Shown here: piece after piece, positions 48,561 through 59,284 of the stretch
Position numbering within the stretch: the stretch's first letter is position 1
How the letters are laid out: the number at the start of each line of letters is the position of its first letter
Origin: Helicobacter pylori NQ4053
GTDB lineage: Bacteria; Campylobacterota; Campylobacteria; Campylobacterales; Helicobacteraceae
DNA length: 64,000 bases
Assembly (NCBI RefSeq): GCF_000274605.1
Contig: NZ_AKNV01000004.1
Span: 235,918-299,917, forward strand
Direction of reading: 5' to 3'
Notes under the pieces: generated by a model
The model's input: only the letters and a program-made list of their open reading frames with translations
Told to the model about the DNA's origin: nothing
The model's database searches: none
Made by a program: the position numbers and the translations under genes

Positions 48561-51500
48561 TTTTTATCAAAGAAGATAGCATCATCAAGGCTTATAATCT
48601 CAATACCGCAAAACTAGAGCCAAAAAATAGAGAAAAATTGGGATTATTAAAGATTGAAAAAAATAAAATATATTTTCATCTAGATGAAAAGCGTTATTTG
48701 AAATTAGGGATCATAGGCAAAACCAAAGAAAAAGAAATTAAAAACGCTTTTTGCAGTAACGCTTTTCTTGCAGCTCAAGTCCTAAATTTAAGCGAAAACC
48801 AAGAAAGACAAGTTTTAGAATTGAAGTGCCATTTCTTCAAACGCCCTATAAAAATTCTTCCTAAAGCGTTAAACATTAATTTCAAAGACACAATCGTAAA
48901 AAAGTTACTAAAAGATATGGGCAAAGATAAAAAAATAGAAGATTTTAAAGAAACTTGTATTTTAGAAATGGCTGGTTTTACTTATTTTGTGTGCGTATTG
49001 CCTTATGAAGATGAGGATAAAGAGAATAGTGAAGAGATTTTAAAAGAAGATTTCAGGCTGTTAAATACCAAGGGGGGATTAAGCGTTAAGCGCGCTTTGA
49101 TAAATAATAGGCATTCTTATGAAGCGATAAAATTAAGACCCATTAAACAAGAGCTAGCGCCTGGTTTGTGTTTGTTTTTTCAAGGTTCATTAGAATTTAA
49201 TGATAAAACTACAAAAACCATGCGAACGAGCCTTTTAGACCAGATCCAGCAAGATGAAAAATCTTATTTAAAAATTTGGGAAAAATATCTTATCATTAAT
49301 GCTCAAAAAAGTTTTAATGAGGCAAAAGAAGTGGGGGTTTTAGAGATTGAAAGCGTGAGTAAAGCAGGAGGGAATTTAAGAATTCGTTTTAAGCCAGCTT
49401 TAGACAAGAATAAAATGGAAATCTTAATAAAGAAAGTGCAATTAAGAGAGGGGAGTGATTTAGGGGTTTTAGAGGAATTAGACCCACAAAATGAAGAAAA
49501 TTTAATCAATCTTATTTCTAAACAAAAGAAACAACCTTCTAAAAACAACAGCCAATCAATAATGATTAAAGACATTAGTGGGGATGATTTTATTATAGAT
49601 TACAATCCTTCCATAAAAGAGGGCGATGCTTTTCATTTAGATTATATGGGGGATCTAAATACGCTTAAAAAACAATATAGCGCATTAGATAAGACAAAGA
49701 AAGGTTTGAGCGCTAATCCTAATTTAGGATTAATCTTAAATATTAAAGAAGATAAAAATGACAATAATGGCACTACAGACACGATGGATGAAACCTTAAA
49801 AGAGATTTTATCAAGTTACGAAACAAGAGCTTTAGAATTAACTGAAAGGGTTAAAGAGAAGATTTTTAAAAATCCGCCCACAGAAAACCAAGAAAAAGCT
49901 ATAAAAATTGCTCTAAATACCCCTGATATTGCTATTATCCAAGGGCCTCCTGGAACGGGCAAAACCACCGTGATCAATGCCATTTGTGAGAGATTGTTTG
50001 AAGAATACCCTAAGGATAAAAATATCAAGGGGCAAATTTTACTGTGCGCTCAAGGGCATGATGCGACTAACAATGTGCGTGAGCGCATCAAAGTAGGGGG
50101 ATTGCCCACTTTTAAATTTGGTGCTAAAAAAAATGCTAAAGAAGAACAATACAAACAAGATGAAAGATTGAATGAGCGATTGAGAGAGCTTGCTGAAATA
50201 CTCATAGAAAGCGTGAGAAAAAAACTGCAAAGTTTAGGGGATTATGAAAATATAAAAAAATTTTGGATTTAGAAGAAGCTCTCAGACGCTATCTCAGTTC
50301 GCCTATCAGCGAATTGGAATTTTTAAAAGAAATAGAAAAAATGCGATCTTTTTTGATTCTTCTATGCGTGAAAGGCTGAGCCAATTAAAAGCAAGGCAGC
50401 AAAAACAAGAAATGCCCGCCAACCTATCCGTTATCCATGCTTTACGCACCACACAAGAGGGGTTTGAAGATGATGGAGTTATGCGTAATTATGATCTTTT
50501 AGAAAGCCAGTTTAAAGAAAATCTTACCGAAGAAGATAGAGAGCTTTTAAAATCGCCTAATCCAAATTTAGAAAAGTTACAAGATCTTAAAATAAGATTG
50601 TTAGAAAAGAATGCCCCTAAAAGAGAATATGAAATTCCTAAACCCAACGAAGAAGTAATGTCCTTAGCTAATGACTTGCTAAAAATTCTTTCTTCTCAAA
50701 GCCCTAATGACAAACGCATCAGAGTTTTATTGGAATATCTAAGCGTTTTAGAAAGAACTCCATGGGATTTAGAGAGCTTGTTAAGGGATTATAATTTTGT
50801 CTTTTCTAGCACCACAGGGCAACACAATCAAGCATTAGAAAGAAAAGAAACCCCTTATTTTGATAGCGTGATTGTTGATGAAGCGGCCAAGGCTAACCCC
50901 TTAGAATTGTTTATGGTGATGGCATTAGCCAAAGAACGCATTATTTTAGTGGGCGATGACAGACAATTGCCGCATTATTTAGACGATGAGATAGGAAGAT
51001 GAGAGTCAAGATGCGCAATATGAGAAAGAAACTCAAAGAAAGAGCTCAAAAGTTAAAAGAGCTAGATGGTAAGGAGCGCTTTATTACCCTAAACATGCAA
51101 TACAGAATGCATCCCTTGTTGGGGCAATTAGTGAGCGATGTTTTTTACAAACCTTATAATGAAAGTTTTGAATCGCCTTTAGAAGAAAAGCCTTTCAAAC
51201 ACAATCTGAGAGTTTTGGATAACAAGCCTTTGGCATGGATAGATGTCAAAAATTCTAAAGAAAAAAGGAATGCTGATGGTTCTTACTATAGGGAGAGTGA
51301 AATTACAGCAATTAAAGGATGCTTAGACCTTTTTATGAAAGATGAGCCAGATTTCACTTTTGGGGTGATTACTTTTTTTAGCGAGCAAAAAAGGCTATTA
51401 GAACAAGCTTTAAAAGGATATGCTAATTTGGAGATAGGCACTGTGGATAGCTTTCAAGGTAAGGAATTTGATGTTGTGTTTTTATCAAGCGTAAGAACTC

Positions 51501-51685
51501 GCCATACTGAGGGTTTTGGGTTTTTAGAAGACTCTCCGCATCTGTGTGTGGCCTTGAGCCGCCAAAAAAGAGCACTCATTGTAGCAGGGGATAGAGAGAA
51601 ATTTGACACACCAGAAGCAAAAGATAAGGTCTCAGGTTTGTTTGAGTTTTTACAATTATGTAAAAAAGAGGACAAAATTTTATGA
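48554..51685 (+). pseudogene. UPF1/DNA2-like superfamily 1 helicase, several frameshifts
   Basis: About 1040 codons in three main pieces (to 50272; 50364-51002; 50999-51685) with a further open stretch between. Helicase motifs are in order: Walker A QGPPGTGKTT near residue 475, Walker B VIVDEAAKANPLEL, motif III VGDDRQLPHYL, motif IV QYRMHP, motif V VDSFQGKEFDVVFL, motif VI VALSRQKRA. Frame is lost at runs of A near 50253-50260 and 50336-50341 (one A short each) and again near 51000-51035. The N-terminal 430 residues are unassigned. 5'-3' DNA or RNA translocation is the family activity. Ends in ATGA with the next gene. Confidence 0.82.
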
Positions 51686-53467
51686 AAATTATTAGCTTTG
51701 AAAATCATTCTGTTTGCGATAAACATCTATTGATTCCTTGCAGAATTTATTGCGTAGAATTAGAAATTGGGCACAATGATTTAGGGTTAAATGCAATAAA
51801 AAATGCGCTTTAAAACCAAAAGAATTAGGGGTAAAAGATGAAGAATTAAAAGGTTTTTTAGGGTTTGGGGGTGAGTTGGATCTGTTAGAGCCTATTTTAG
51901 AAAAGATTGAGACTAAAACGCTTGAAGAGTATAAAAAATTCATGCACATTTTTACTACAATCTAATCAATCAAGAATTTTTGCTTTTTGTGGATTTGGGG
52001 CGTGTCAGAGCTATAGATGGAAAAGAGTTAAAAAATAATATAGTGGAGTTTTTTGCAGACTCTAGTTTTAAGGCAGAGAGCCTATACTATCCAAAAGAAA
52101 ATAACAAACCATTAAATGTAAATGACATAATAATCCGTAAAACGATAGAGACATCTATAAAATACCATAAGCAAGATACTTTACGCCATGCGAAAGTGGT
52201 GAGTTGGCGTGTTTTAGGAGGAGTTTATTATTTGCATGCCAAAGCCTTTGATGATAGTAAGGAAATAAGAGTGGAATGCAAGAATCACCCTATTGAGAAA
52301 ATGGCAGAAAAATTAGAAAATACTGAATGGTTTAAAAAATGGAAGGAAAAACAATACACCCAAACCGGCGAATCTAAGCCATCAAAACGAATCAAAGTTT
52401 TTAAAAACTTTACGGCATTTGATGACAGATTGCATACAATTGAAAGTGATTTAAAAAATCTGGATACCCATCAAAAAAAGTTTGAAATTTGTGGGGCTCT
52501 GTATGACATTTATGAACAAATTTTTGATGAAACACCAAGCTTGAAAGGGCGCGATTTAGAAACATACAAAGCACAAGATTTGTCAAAGAAATTCATGCAT
52601 TTAGGTTTTGAACAGATCTCAAAGGATTTAAACGACTCTAGATTGAACGCTTTATTGCGCTATGAGGAAAAAGTCATGCAAGCTTTGGCTAAAAAATACC
52701 CTAGTTTTTTACAAGATTTGCATGATATAAAAAAATACAGGAATAAAGATAAACACGGCGAGAAATCACAAGATGGGTATTCTTTAACGAGAGTGGAATT
52801 AGAAAGATACAGAGATGGAATTTATTTTCTAGTAGAAAATCTTTTAAAAAACCCCTTGATTAAAGAGAGAGAAAATGCTCAAGAAGAAAAACATGAAGAA
52901 AAACATTATAAGAAAAATGCAGAGATTGACGCCCGATCCCAGCTATCAAACTTAAACGCACCCAAACCCTTATTTGAATGTTTTGTGGGAGTTAATCTGG
53001 CCAAAGCCAAATATTATTCTAAAAAAGAAGAAAGAGAAAAAGAAAAGATGATTTTGAATTTTTGTAAGATATTTGAAATTATTCTTTTTGAAGCTATCCA
53101 AAAACAACCAAAGCTTAGTATTAAAACTAAAGACGAGCTTTTAGGGGATTATCCTAATCTTAAAAATTTAGATTCTTTAAGAGAAGTGAGGGAAGACTTT
53201 TTGAAAAGAGCGTTTAAGAATGATGAAGCGAGTTTGGGAGTGTATGTGTTAGTGTTGCTTGGCTGTAAGTATTTTGAGAGCGTGTTTGAAAAAGTTCAAG
53301 AATGGCTAGATTTTATCGCTAGGCTTATTGCTTTGAGAGGCCATATGCACAAGATAACTAAAGAACTTGAAAGTTTAAAAGAAGAGGATTTAAAAAAATT
53401 GGAAAAACAAGCACTAGAATATTTTAATAAAGTAGCAAATAAAATATATCCAAAGGAGAAACGATGA
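51682..53467 (+). pseudogene. Protein with HEPN-like motifs, frameshifted in its first third
   Basis: The start at 51682 overlaps the helicase stop (ATGA). The first piece reads MKIISFENHSVCDKHLLIPC and stops after 43 codons; the next frame continues CALKPKELGVKDEELKGFLG; a third frame carries HAHFYYNLINQEFLLFVDLG and is then open to 53467. In the long part, YRNKDKHG about residue 252 of the last frame is an R-N-x3-H motif followed by a helix (LTRVELERYRDGIYFLVENL). A second site, LRGHMHKIT, precedes another such helix near the C-terminus. Both resemble HEPN ribonuclease or binding domains, but this rests on motif and helix pattern only. Confidence 0.55.
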
Positions 53468-55609
53468 GCGGGAATGAAGAATTGGAGCTAAGAGCTAGAG
53501 AAACTGAGTTGGATAAAAGAGAAAAACAGCTTAGAAAAGACATTGATGCGTTCAATCAAGAAAAAAAAGTTTATCTAAAAGACCAAAAAGAATTTGAAGA
53601 TTTTATAAAAGATAGAGAGGTATTTAAAAAAGAGCAGGTTAAAAAAGTTAAAGAGAGCTTACGGACCTATGAAAAAGAGCAAAAAGAATTGATCTTAGAA
53701 ACAATAAGCAAGCAACTACAAGAGCGACAAGAATCTCTCAATAAAGATTATAAAAAGAAGCTAGAAAGTATCAAAGAGTGCTCCGATAGGCTAGAGAATG
53801 ATCTTAAAACGCAATTTGACGCTCAATTAGAAAAGTGGGAGCAAAATTTTAAGGGCTATGAACAACAACTAACAGGCATCTTAGAAGAAAAAGCGTTGCT
53901 AGATTTGGATCAACAACGTCTTAATGCCCAAAAACAAGTGCTTGAAAAACTCATGAAACAAAGAGAAGAAGAGATCAAAGAGGAAAACCGAAACGAGATA
54001 GTGCGTTTAAAAAAAACAAAAGAGCGATTTGCATGCCCAACTAGATGAAATGACAGATGAAACGAGCGCTCTGAGACAAAAAAACAGAGAACTGAAAGAA
54101 AAAATAGATTGGCAAAAAGATTATGACAGGGAAAAATTAGAACAAGATAATAGGGTGTTAGAACAATGCAAAGAGGATTTATTAGCCGCTAATAAGGATC
54201 TAAGAAATAGAATCCAAGAATGGGAAAATGAAAAAAGCGAGCTTGATCCAAGAGATGAAAGAATAAAAGAGTTAGAAGAAGAAAAAAGGGAATTAGAGGG
54301 AATTCGAGCCCAAAAAGAGAACACAGAACAAAAATATAAGACTCTTTCAGTCCACAATAAGCAATTAGAAGCTGAGTTAAATATGCTTAACGAAAAATTA
54401 GAAAACCTGAAAAATATGTATGCTGGGGTAGAGGATTTTGAAAAACGCCAAAAAAATATCAAAGAACAAATTGTAAAAACCAACCCCAAAGTCTTAGGTG
54501 CACTTTCAAACGAAGTGGAAGAATTAGCGTTCTTAGAGCGCATAGAAAAGGGCATGCAAGAGTTCAATGTTTTCTGCCCCAAGCGTTTATTGTATATGTT
54601 CCACACCGCTTTAAAAAGCTCATCTCTATCGCCATTGAGCGTGCTAAGTGGGGGTGAGTGGGACAGGAAAATCTGAACTGCCTAAGCTCTATCGCGCATT
54701 TTGGGGGGTTAAATTTTTTAAGCATTGCTGTGCAGCCTACTTGGGATAGCCCAGAATCGTTGATGGGGTATTTTCATGCGATAGAAAACAAATTTGATGC
54801 GACAGAGTTTTTACGCTTTTTTATCCAGACCACTTTGAGCAATAATGAAGAACCATACGGCTTAAAAGAAGCGATGAATATTGTGTTGCTTGATGAAATG
54901 AATCTAGCCCACATTGAATTGTATTTTGCAGAATTTTTAAGCAAGCTAGAGATTAAACGCAGTAAAGAAACTAATATCAGCATTAAACTAGACACCGGCT
55001 TAACTTGGGAATTGCCCTTAGGCGATAATTTATTGTTTGTGGGCACGATGAATGAAGATGAAAGCACCAAAATGTTAAGCGATAAGGTGCTAGACAGGGC
55101 GTTTTGTTTGAACTTTGAGAGACTTAAAACATTGAAAAGCAAGCAACAAAAACCTCTTCCCAGTAATGATGGATATTTAAAAGCTGAAACTTTTAATCGT
55201 TGGATAAACAAAGAGGGCAATCTAAAAGGTAAGCTAGAAAGAAAATATAAAAAACTAACCGAAGAGATCAATGAACGCTTGAGTGCTTGTGGTAGAAGCA
55301 TTGGGCATAGAGTGTGGCAGAGCATGAGCGCTTATATGCATAACCACCCTTTAGTTCTCCATGCTTTTTGATAAGGATAAGGCTTTGCAATTCGCTTATG
55401 AAGAATGCTTGGTTTTAAAGATCTTCCCCAAACTTAGAGGGGTTCAGACACGCAACAACCAACACTTAACAAAGATTCAAGATCTATTGAAAGACTTTAG
55501 CGTGTCTTGGGATTTCAAACAAGCTATGGAAAATGATTCTAATCAGTTTGTGTTTAACAGCGCTAACTATTTGAATAATGCCGAATATGAAAAACTTCTC
55601 AAAAAGTAG
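53464..55609 (+). pseudogene. Coiled-coil McrB-like AAA+ ATPase, multiply frameshifted
   Basis: First half (about 340 codons in two frames, switching near 54035) is an almost unbroken coiled coil. The second half is an McrB-type AAA+ domain: Walker A VSGTGKSEL at about 54652-54680 (readable only in the frame between two neighbouring pieces), NFLSIAVQPTWDSPESLMGY, Walker B LLDEMNLAHIELYFAEFLSK, sensor NLLFVGTMNEDEST, and arginine region SDKVLDRAF. The frame changes again near 55365. So at least four indels are needed for one protein of about 700 aa. McrB relatives are GTP/ATP-driven motors that work with a nuclease partner, here probably the next gene. Confidence 0.8.
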
Positions 55610-55615
55610 CTTGTA

Positions 55616-58600
55616 ATGGATCTAGAAGAACTCTATGCGCCTAATCATATAGAGCGTTTGAAAGCGCGGAGTTTTTTAAGATCGATTGCTTTTTTTGATG
55701 ATTTTAGCGCTTCTTTTGAATACAGAGATTTATTTAGCGTTTTGGAAAATGTCGCGCAATTTGATTATGAAAAAAAGCCGTATAAAGATGATTTGTATTT
55801 TTTGTGCAAATTTGTGGAGCCAGCCCTAAAGGCTATCTTTAGCAATCTAAATACCAATATCTGCAGAAAACATTTAAAAATGCCTTTAGAAAGGGCTAGG
55901 GAATTTGACGCTAAATGCGTATTGTATTTAGCCAAGCGACCAGGTCGTAGTTTGAAAGAAAAGTTGTGCGACAATAAAGTATTGAGCGTCAAGCGTTATG
56001 TGAATGCCAATACGCATGAAAACAGGTTTCTCAAGCGTTTCATTAAAGAACTTTTAAGAATAATTCATTGGCGCAAGATAGAATTCCAACAGGTTTTTGA
56101 AGAGTTAATTTTCAGCATAACAAGTTTTTTAAAGAGTAAAGTAGCCCAACAAATTGACGAAAAACAAGCCATCATGCCTAATAACTTGTTGCATTTTGAT
56201 AAGCACTACAAACGCATTTTTAAAGCCCATGATTGGCTTTATGATGGTGTGGGGTCATTGATGAATTTGGATCAAATTTTCTATTTGGAGTGTTTATACC
56301 AAGTCCAATTTTATACTTCTATAAACATTGAACCCACGCTAATTAGAAATGAACAAGATTTATACGCGCTAATTAAAAATAGTTTTCCAGTGAAAGATTT
56401 ATCGTTTGAAAAGATGCGTTTAAAAGCGAAAGAGTTTTTTGAAAATGAATTAAGACAGCCTATAAATTTAAATCAAGAAATCCCGCAATTGGAATTGTGT
56501 AAGGGAGTTTATAAAGAAATGTATATTGATATGTTTAGCCCTGAACCCTTCGCTTTGTTAGTGGGTAATGACAATGAAGAAAAGATTTTAAAGCTCCCCC
56601 TTTTAGCCAAAAAGCAGGAGGATAATATTTACACCAACGCTAATGGCGCTAAGGGTGAGATAAATAAAAAAGGTTATTTGGCCAACGCTCTCAAAGACTA
56701 TGATGAGACTCTCGTAGAAGCTTTTATGAGAGATTTCAAGGAACGCTATAAGATAGAAAAATTATATTATTTATTAGATGATAATATTAAAAATTTTGAA
56801 TTTGCTAAGATCAAGCATAAAATAAGCTTGTATTTTAAAGACGCAAAATTCTATCCTAAAAGCGTTGCTTTAGGATTTAGTTTTTTGTTTGAAAATAAAT
56901 TAAAGAAAAATGAGCGTTTGCGTTATAACGGCGTGGATTTGGTCGTTAAAGAAAACCATAAAAGTAAGACCTTTAATCATTGTGGCTTGGTTTTGGAGAG
57001 GCAAAAAAGCGATGGTTCAAAAAAGGCCTTTATTCTACAAGATTCTTTTATCAAAAAAGCTTTAAAAAATTTTAAAAGAGCCTTAGGATTAGAAAAAGAA
57101 GGCTTTATTCTGTATAAAGAATGCTTGCCTAAGCTCTCTATGGAAGTGGTTAAAGACGGGCGGTTTAAAAATTTTGAGATCATTAAAGATAAAACCATTT
57201 TAGGAGATAAAGAAACCCTAGAGATTGAAACGTCTTTTATTATCCCTAAAGGGCGAGAAAGCCTTGCTTTGCCCTTGATCCTAAATGAAGAAAAAATCGC
57301 CTATCAAGGCAAAATCACCTCTAAAGATTTTCCCCTAGAAAATGACGAAGAATACAAACTCACGCTCACTTATGACATTGGCACCGAGTTTAACTATGTG
57401 TTAGAGTTTAAACCTGTCAATAATGATTTAAAGCCCATTGTCATGGAATGGCAGCGTATTGATAGGGTTGAACTCCCTACGCCCGATCCCATCAAAAAAC
57501 CAAGTATTGATGAACTAAAAAGTGATTTTAATCCTAATAAGGGCAAAAGTTCTGATTTGTTTGAGTGGGTGCTAGAGCCATTAGAGACATTGAAAGATTT
57601 AAATAGTCCACCCAGATTTGTTTTAGAGAGAGGCATAGAATTCTTAGAGAAAAAACTAGAATGCGGTGGAATCTCAAAAATAGGGAAAGACAAAAACAAT
57701 GAACTTTTTTACATAGTGGAAACAAATGGTAAAAAAGTTTTTTGTCATAGCCGTCAGTGCAAAGAGAGTGCGAACAAAGATGAGCTTTCACGAGGCGTGC
57801 GAGTGTGTTTGGAAGTGTTTTTAGATAAGAACGACCCTAGTAAATATCAAGGTAAAATTTATGGTTTGGAAAAAAATAAAGAAATTGTTTTATTAAATAC
57901 AGCTAAAAATTATTATCAAAGAAAACCTCTAGATGAGAAAATTAAACACAGAATAGAAGTGCTCAAAAGAATCAAGTATCCTTGTTTAAAAATTTTTTCA
58001 CATTACACGCTTGAGGAGTTAGAAACCCTAAATCCTGAATTTGCTACTCCCTTTAAAGAACATTTGAGGCGGTTAGAAGAGTATTATTTTGACCCACAAA
58101 CAGATAAAGATTTTAAAAAAGAGATCCTGGATTTCTTTGGCCGTCTGAATGATAGCATTCCTGAAAAATTACAACAAGAATTTGTTAAATTACCTATGGA
58201 TTTTTTACTAAGCAGATGTTTAGGCTCTCTTGAAAAAGACTTTCAAAAAACGATTTTTAAGAATCTTACTAACCCAAAGACTTTAATAATTGTGGCTAGG
58301 GCTAGTTGGATTAATGAGAAATTTTTAAAGAACTTGATGGCTCAAACCAGCTTGGAGCAGCAAAAAGGCTTTTTAAAATGCATAGAAGAATGTTTGAAAG
58401 ATCTTAAATCATTCTATTTTAGTAGTGCATGCGAGTTATTGTTAGCGTTTTTATCTTATCGTAATCTTAAAAGAGGATTAGAATTAATCCATGAAAGTGA
58501 AAAAACCATGCGTTTATTGGACAGCATAGATAAAGCGATAAAGAAAGAGACTGGAATTAAAAGCTTTGTAAAATTAGAGCTAAAAAATCAAAGCTTTAAC

Positions 58601-58708
58601 AATATCCCACCTTTGTTGTGGGCGTTACGCTTGTATTTAAGTGGGGATTTGGAAGGTGTTGGAATTGAAATTAAAGGGACAGAAGAGAATACAGAAGAGA
58701 ATGAATAA
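55616..58708 (+). CDS. Large DUF2357-like protein, intact
   Basis: 1030 aa open frame without interruption. The region near residues 130-155 (YVNANTHENRFLKRFIKELL) resembles the DUF2357/DUF524 proteins that partner McrB-like ATPases. Later blocks, such as YYLLDDNIKNFEFAKIKHKI near residue 380 and repeated beta-rich segments near 480-630, have no family I can name. I do not see a clear PD-(D/E)xK signature. It begins 6 bases after the AAA+ gene. The family call is moderate; the functional link to the McrB-like protein is inferred from position. Confidence 0.6.
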   Translation: MDLEELYAPNHIERLKARSFLRSIAFFDDFSASFEYRDLFSVLENVAQFDYEKKPYKDDLYFLCKFVEPALKAIFSNLNTNICRKHLKMPLERAREFDAKCVLYLAKRPGRSLKEKLCDNKVLSVKRYVNANTHENRFLKRFIKELLRIIHWRKIEFQQVFEELIFSITSFLKSKVAQQIDEKQAIMPNNLLHFDKHYKRIFKAHDWLYDGVGSLMNLDQIFYLECLYQVQFYTSINIEPTLIRNEQDLYALIKNSFPVKDLSFEKMRLKAKEFFENELRQPINLNQEIPQLELCKGVYKEMYIDMFSPEPFALLVGNDNEEKILKLPLLAKKQEDNIYTNANGAKGEINKKGYLANALKDYDETLVEAFMRDFKERYKIEKLYYLLDDNIKNFEFAKIKHKISLYFKDAKFYPKSVALGFSFLFENKLKKNERLRYNGVDLVVKENHKSKTFNHCGLVLERQKSDGSKKAFILQDSFIKKALKNFKRALGLEKEGFILYKECLPKLSMEVVKDGRFKNFEIIKDKTILGDKETLEIETSFIIPKGRESLALPLILNEEKIAYQGKITSKDFPLENDEEYKLTLTYDIGTEFNYVLEFKPVNNDLKPIVMEWQRIDRVELPTPDPIKKPSIDELKSDFNPNKGKSSDLFEWVLEPLETLKDLNSPPRFVLERGIEFLEKKLECGGISKIGKDKNNELFYIVETNGKKVFCHSRQCKESANKDELSRGVRVCLEVFLDKNDPSKYQGKIYGLEKNKEIVLLNTAKNYYQRKPLDEKIKHRIEVLKRIKYPCLKIFSHYTLEELETLNPEFATPFKEHLRRLEEYYFDPQTDKDFKKEILDFFGRLNDSIPEKLQQEFVKLPMDFLLSRCLGSLEKDFQKTIFKNLTNPKTLIIVARASWINEKFLKNLMAQTSLEQQKGFLKCIEECLKDLKSFYFSSACELLLAFLSYRNLKRGLELIHESEKTMRLLDSIDKAIKKETGIKSFVKLELKNQSFNNIPPLLWALRLYLSGDLEGVGIEIKGTEENTEENE

Positions 58709-59281
58709 ATCAAACAAATTAGTCATTATCAATCGCGCCATTCCAGGTGGGGGCAAGACCTCTTTGACCAAACAGATTGAAGAGTTGGCAAAAAGCTTGG
58801 GGCGTTCTATCAGCGTTCATTCTACTGATGAATATTTCATCCAAATAGATGAAGAGGGTATCAGGCGTTATGTTTTTGATAAAAAGAAACTCAATGAATA
58901 CCACCAAAACAATCAAGAAGCCTTCAAACAAGCTTTAGAAAATCGTATAGATATTGTAGTGTGCGATAACACCAATTTTGAATCGTGGCAAAGCAAACCA
59001 TATACAGATATGGCTAGAGAATTTGGCTATAAAATTTTGTTGATTGATTTTAAGAATAGATGCCTTAGAAACCCCCAATGGATTATGGATGGGATATTGA
59101 GCAATGCATCAAGAAGCCACGAGGTATTGCAAAGCATTATGACTATGATTTTTATTTGGAGAGGATTCCAGTTGAGCCACAGGATTATGAGAAACAAAAT
59201 AGAGAGTTGAGCCTAAAAGCCTTAGAATTTTTAAAATACAATTTTGATTTTGATGTGATTTTCCATTCTTTAGGGGAGTAA
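58701..59281 (+). pseudogene. Polynucleotide-kinase-like P-loop protein, frameshifted
   Basis: Start at the ATG at 58701, overlapping the previous stop by 8 bases; an ATG at 58641 lies inside that gene and is less likely. Walker A NRAIPGGGKTSLTKQIEEL at residues 9-27, SVHSTDEYFIQ near residue 39, and VCDNTNFESW near residue 88 (Walker B and lid). This is the AAA_33/NEDD4BP2/T4-kinase type of nucleotide or RNA-end kinase. The frame is lost near 59125; the next frame carries KHYDYDFYLERIPVEPQDYE and ends at 59281. About 193 aa when joined. Confidence 0.7.
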
Positions 59282-59284
59282 TTA

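Noticed and set aside
54121..54606. 161-codon minus-strand ORF inside the coiled-coil region
   Set aside because: Antisense of a heptad-repeat coding region; composition (Ser/Phe/Leu) is the expected shadow.
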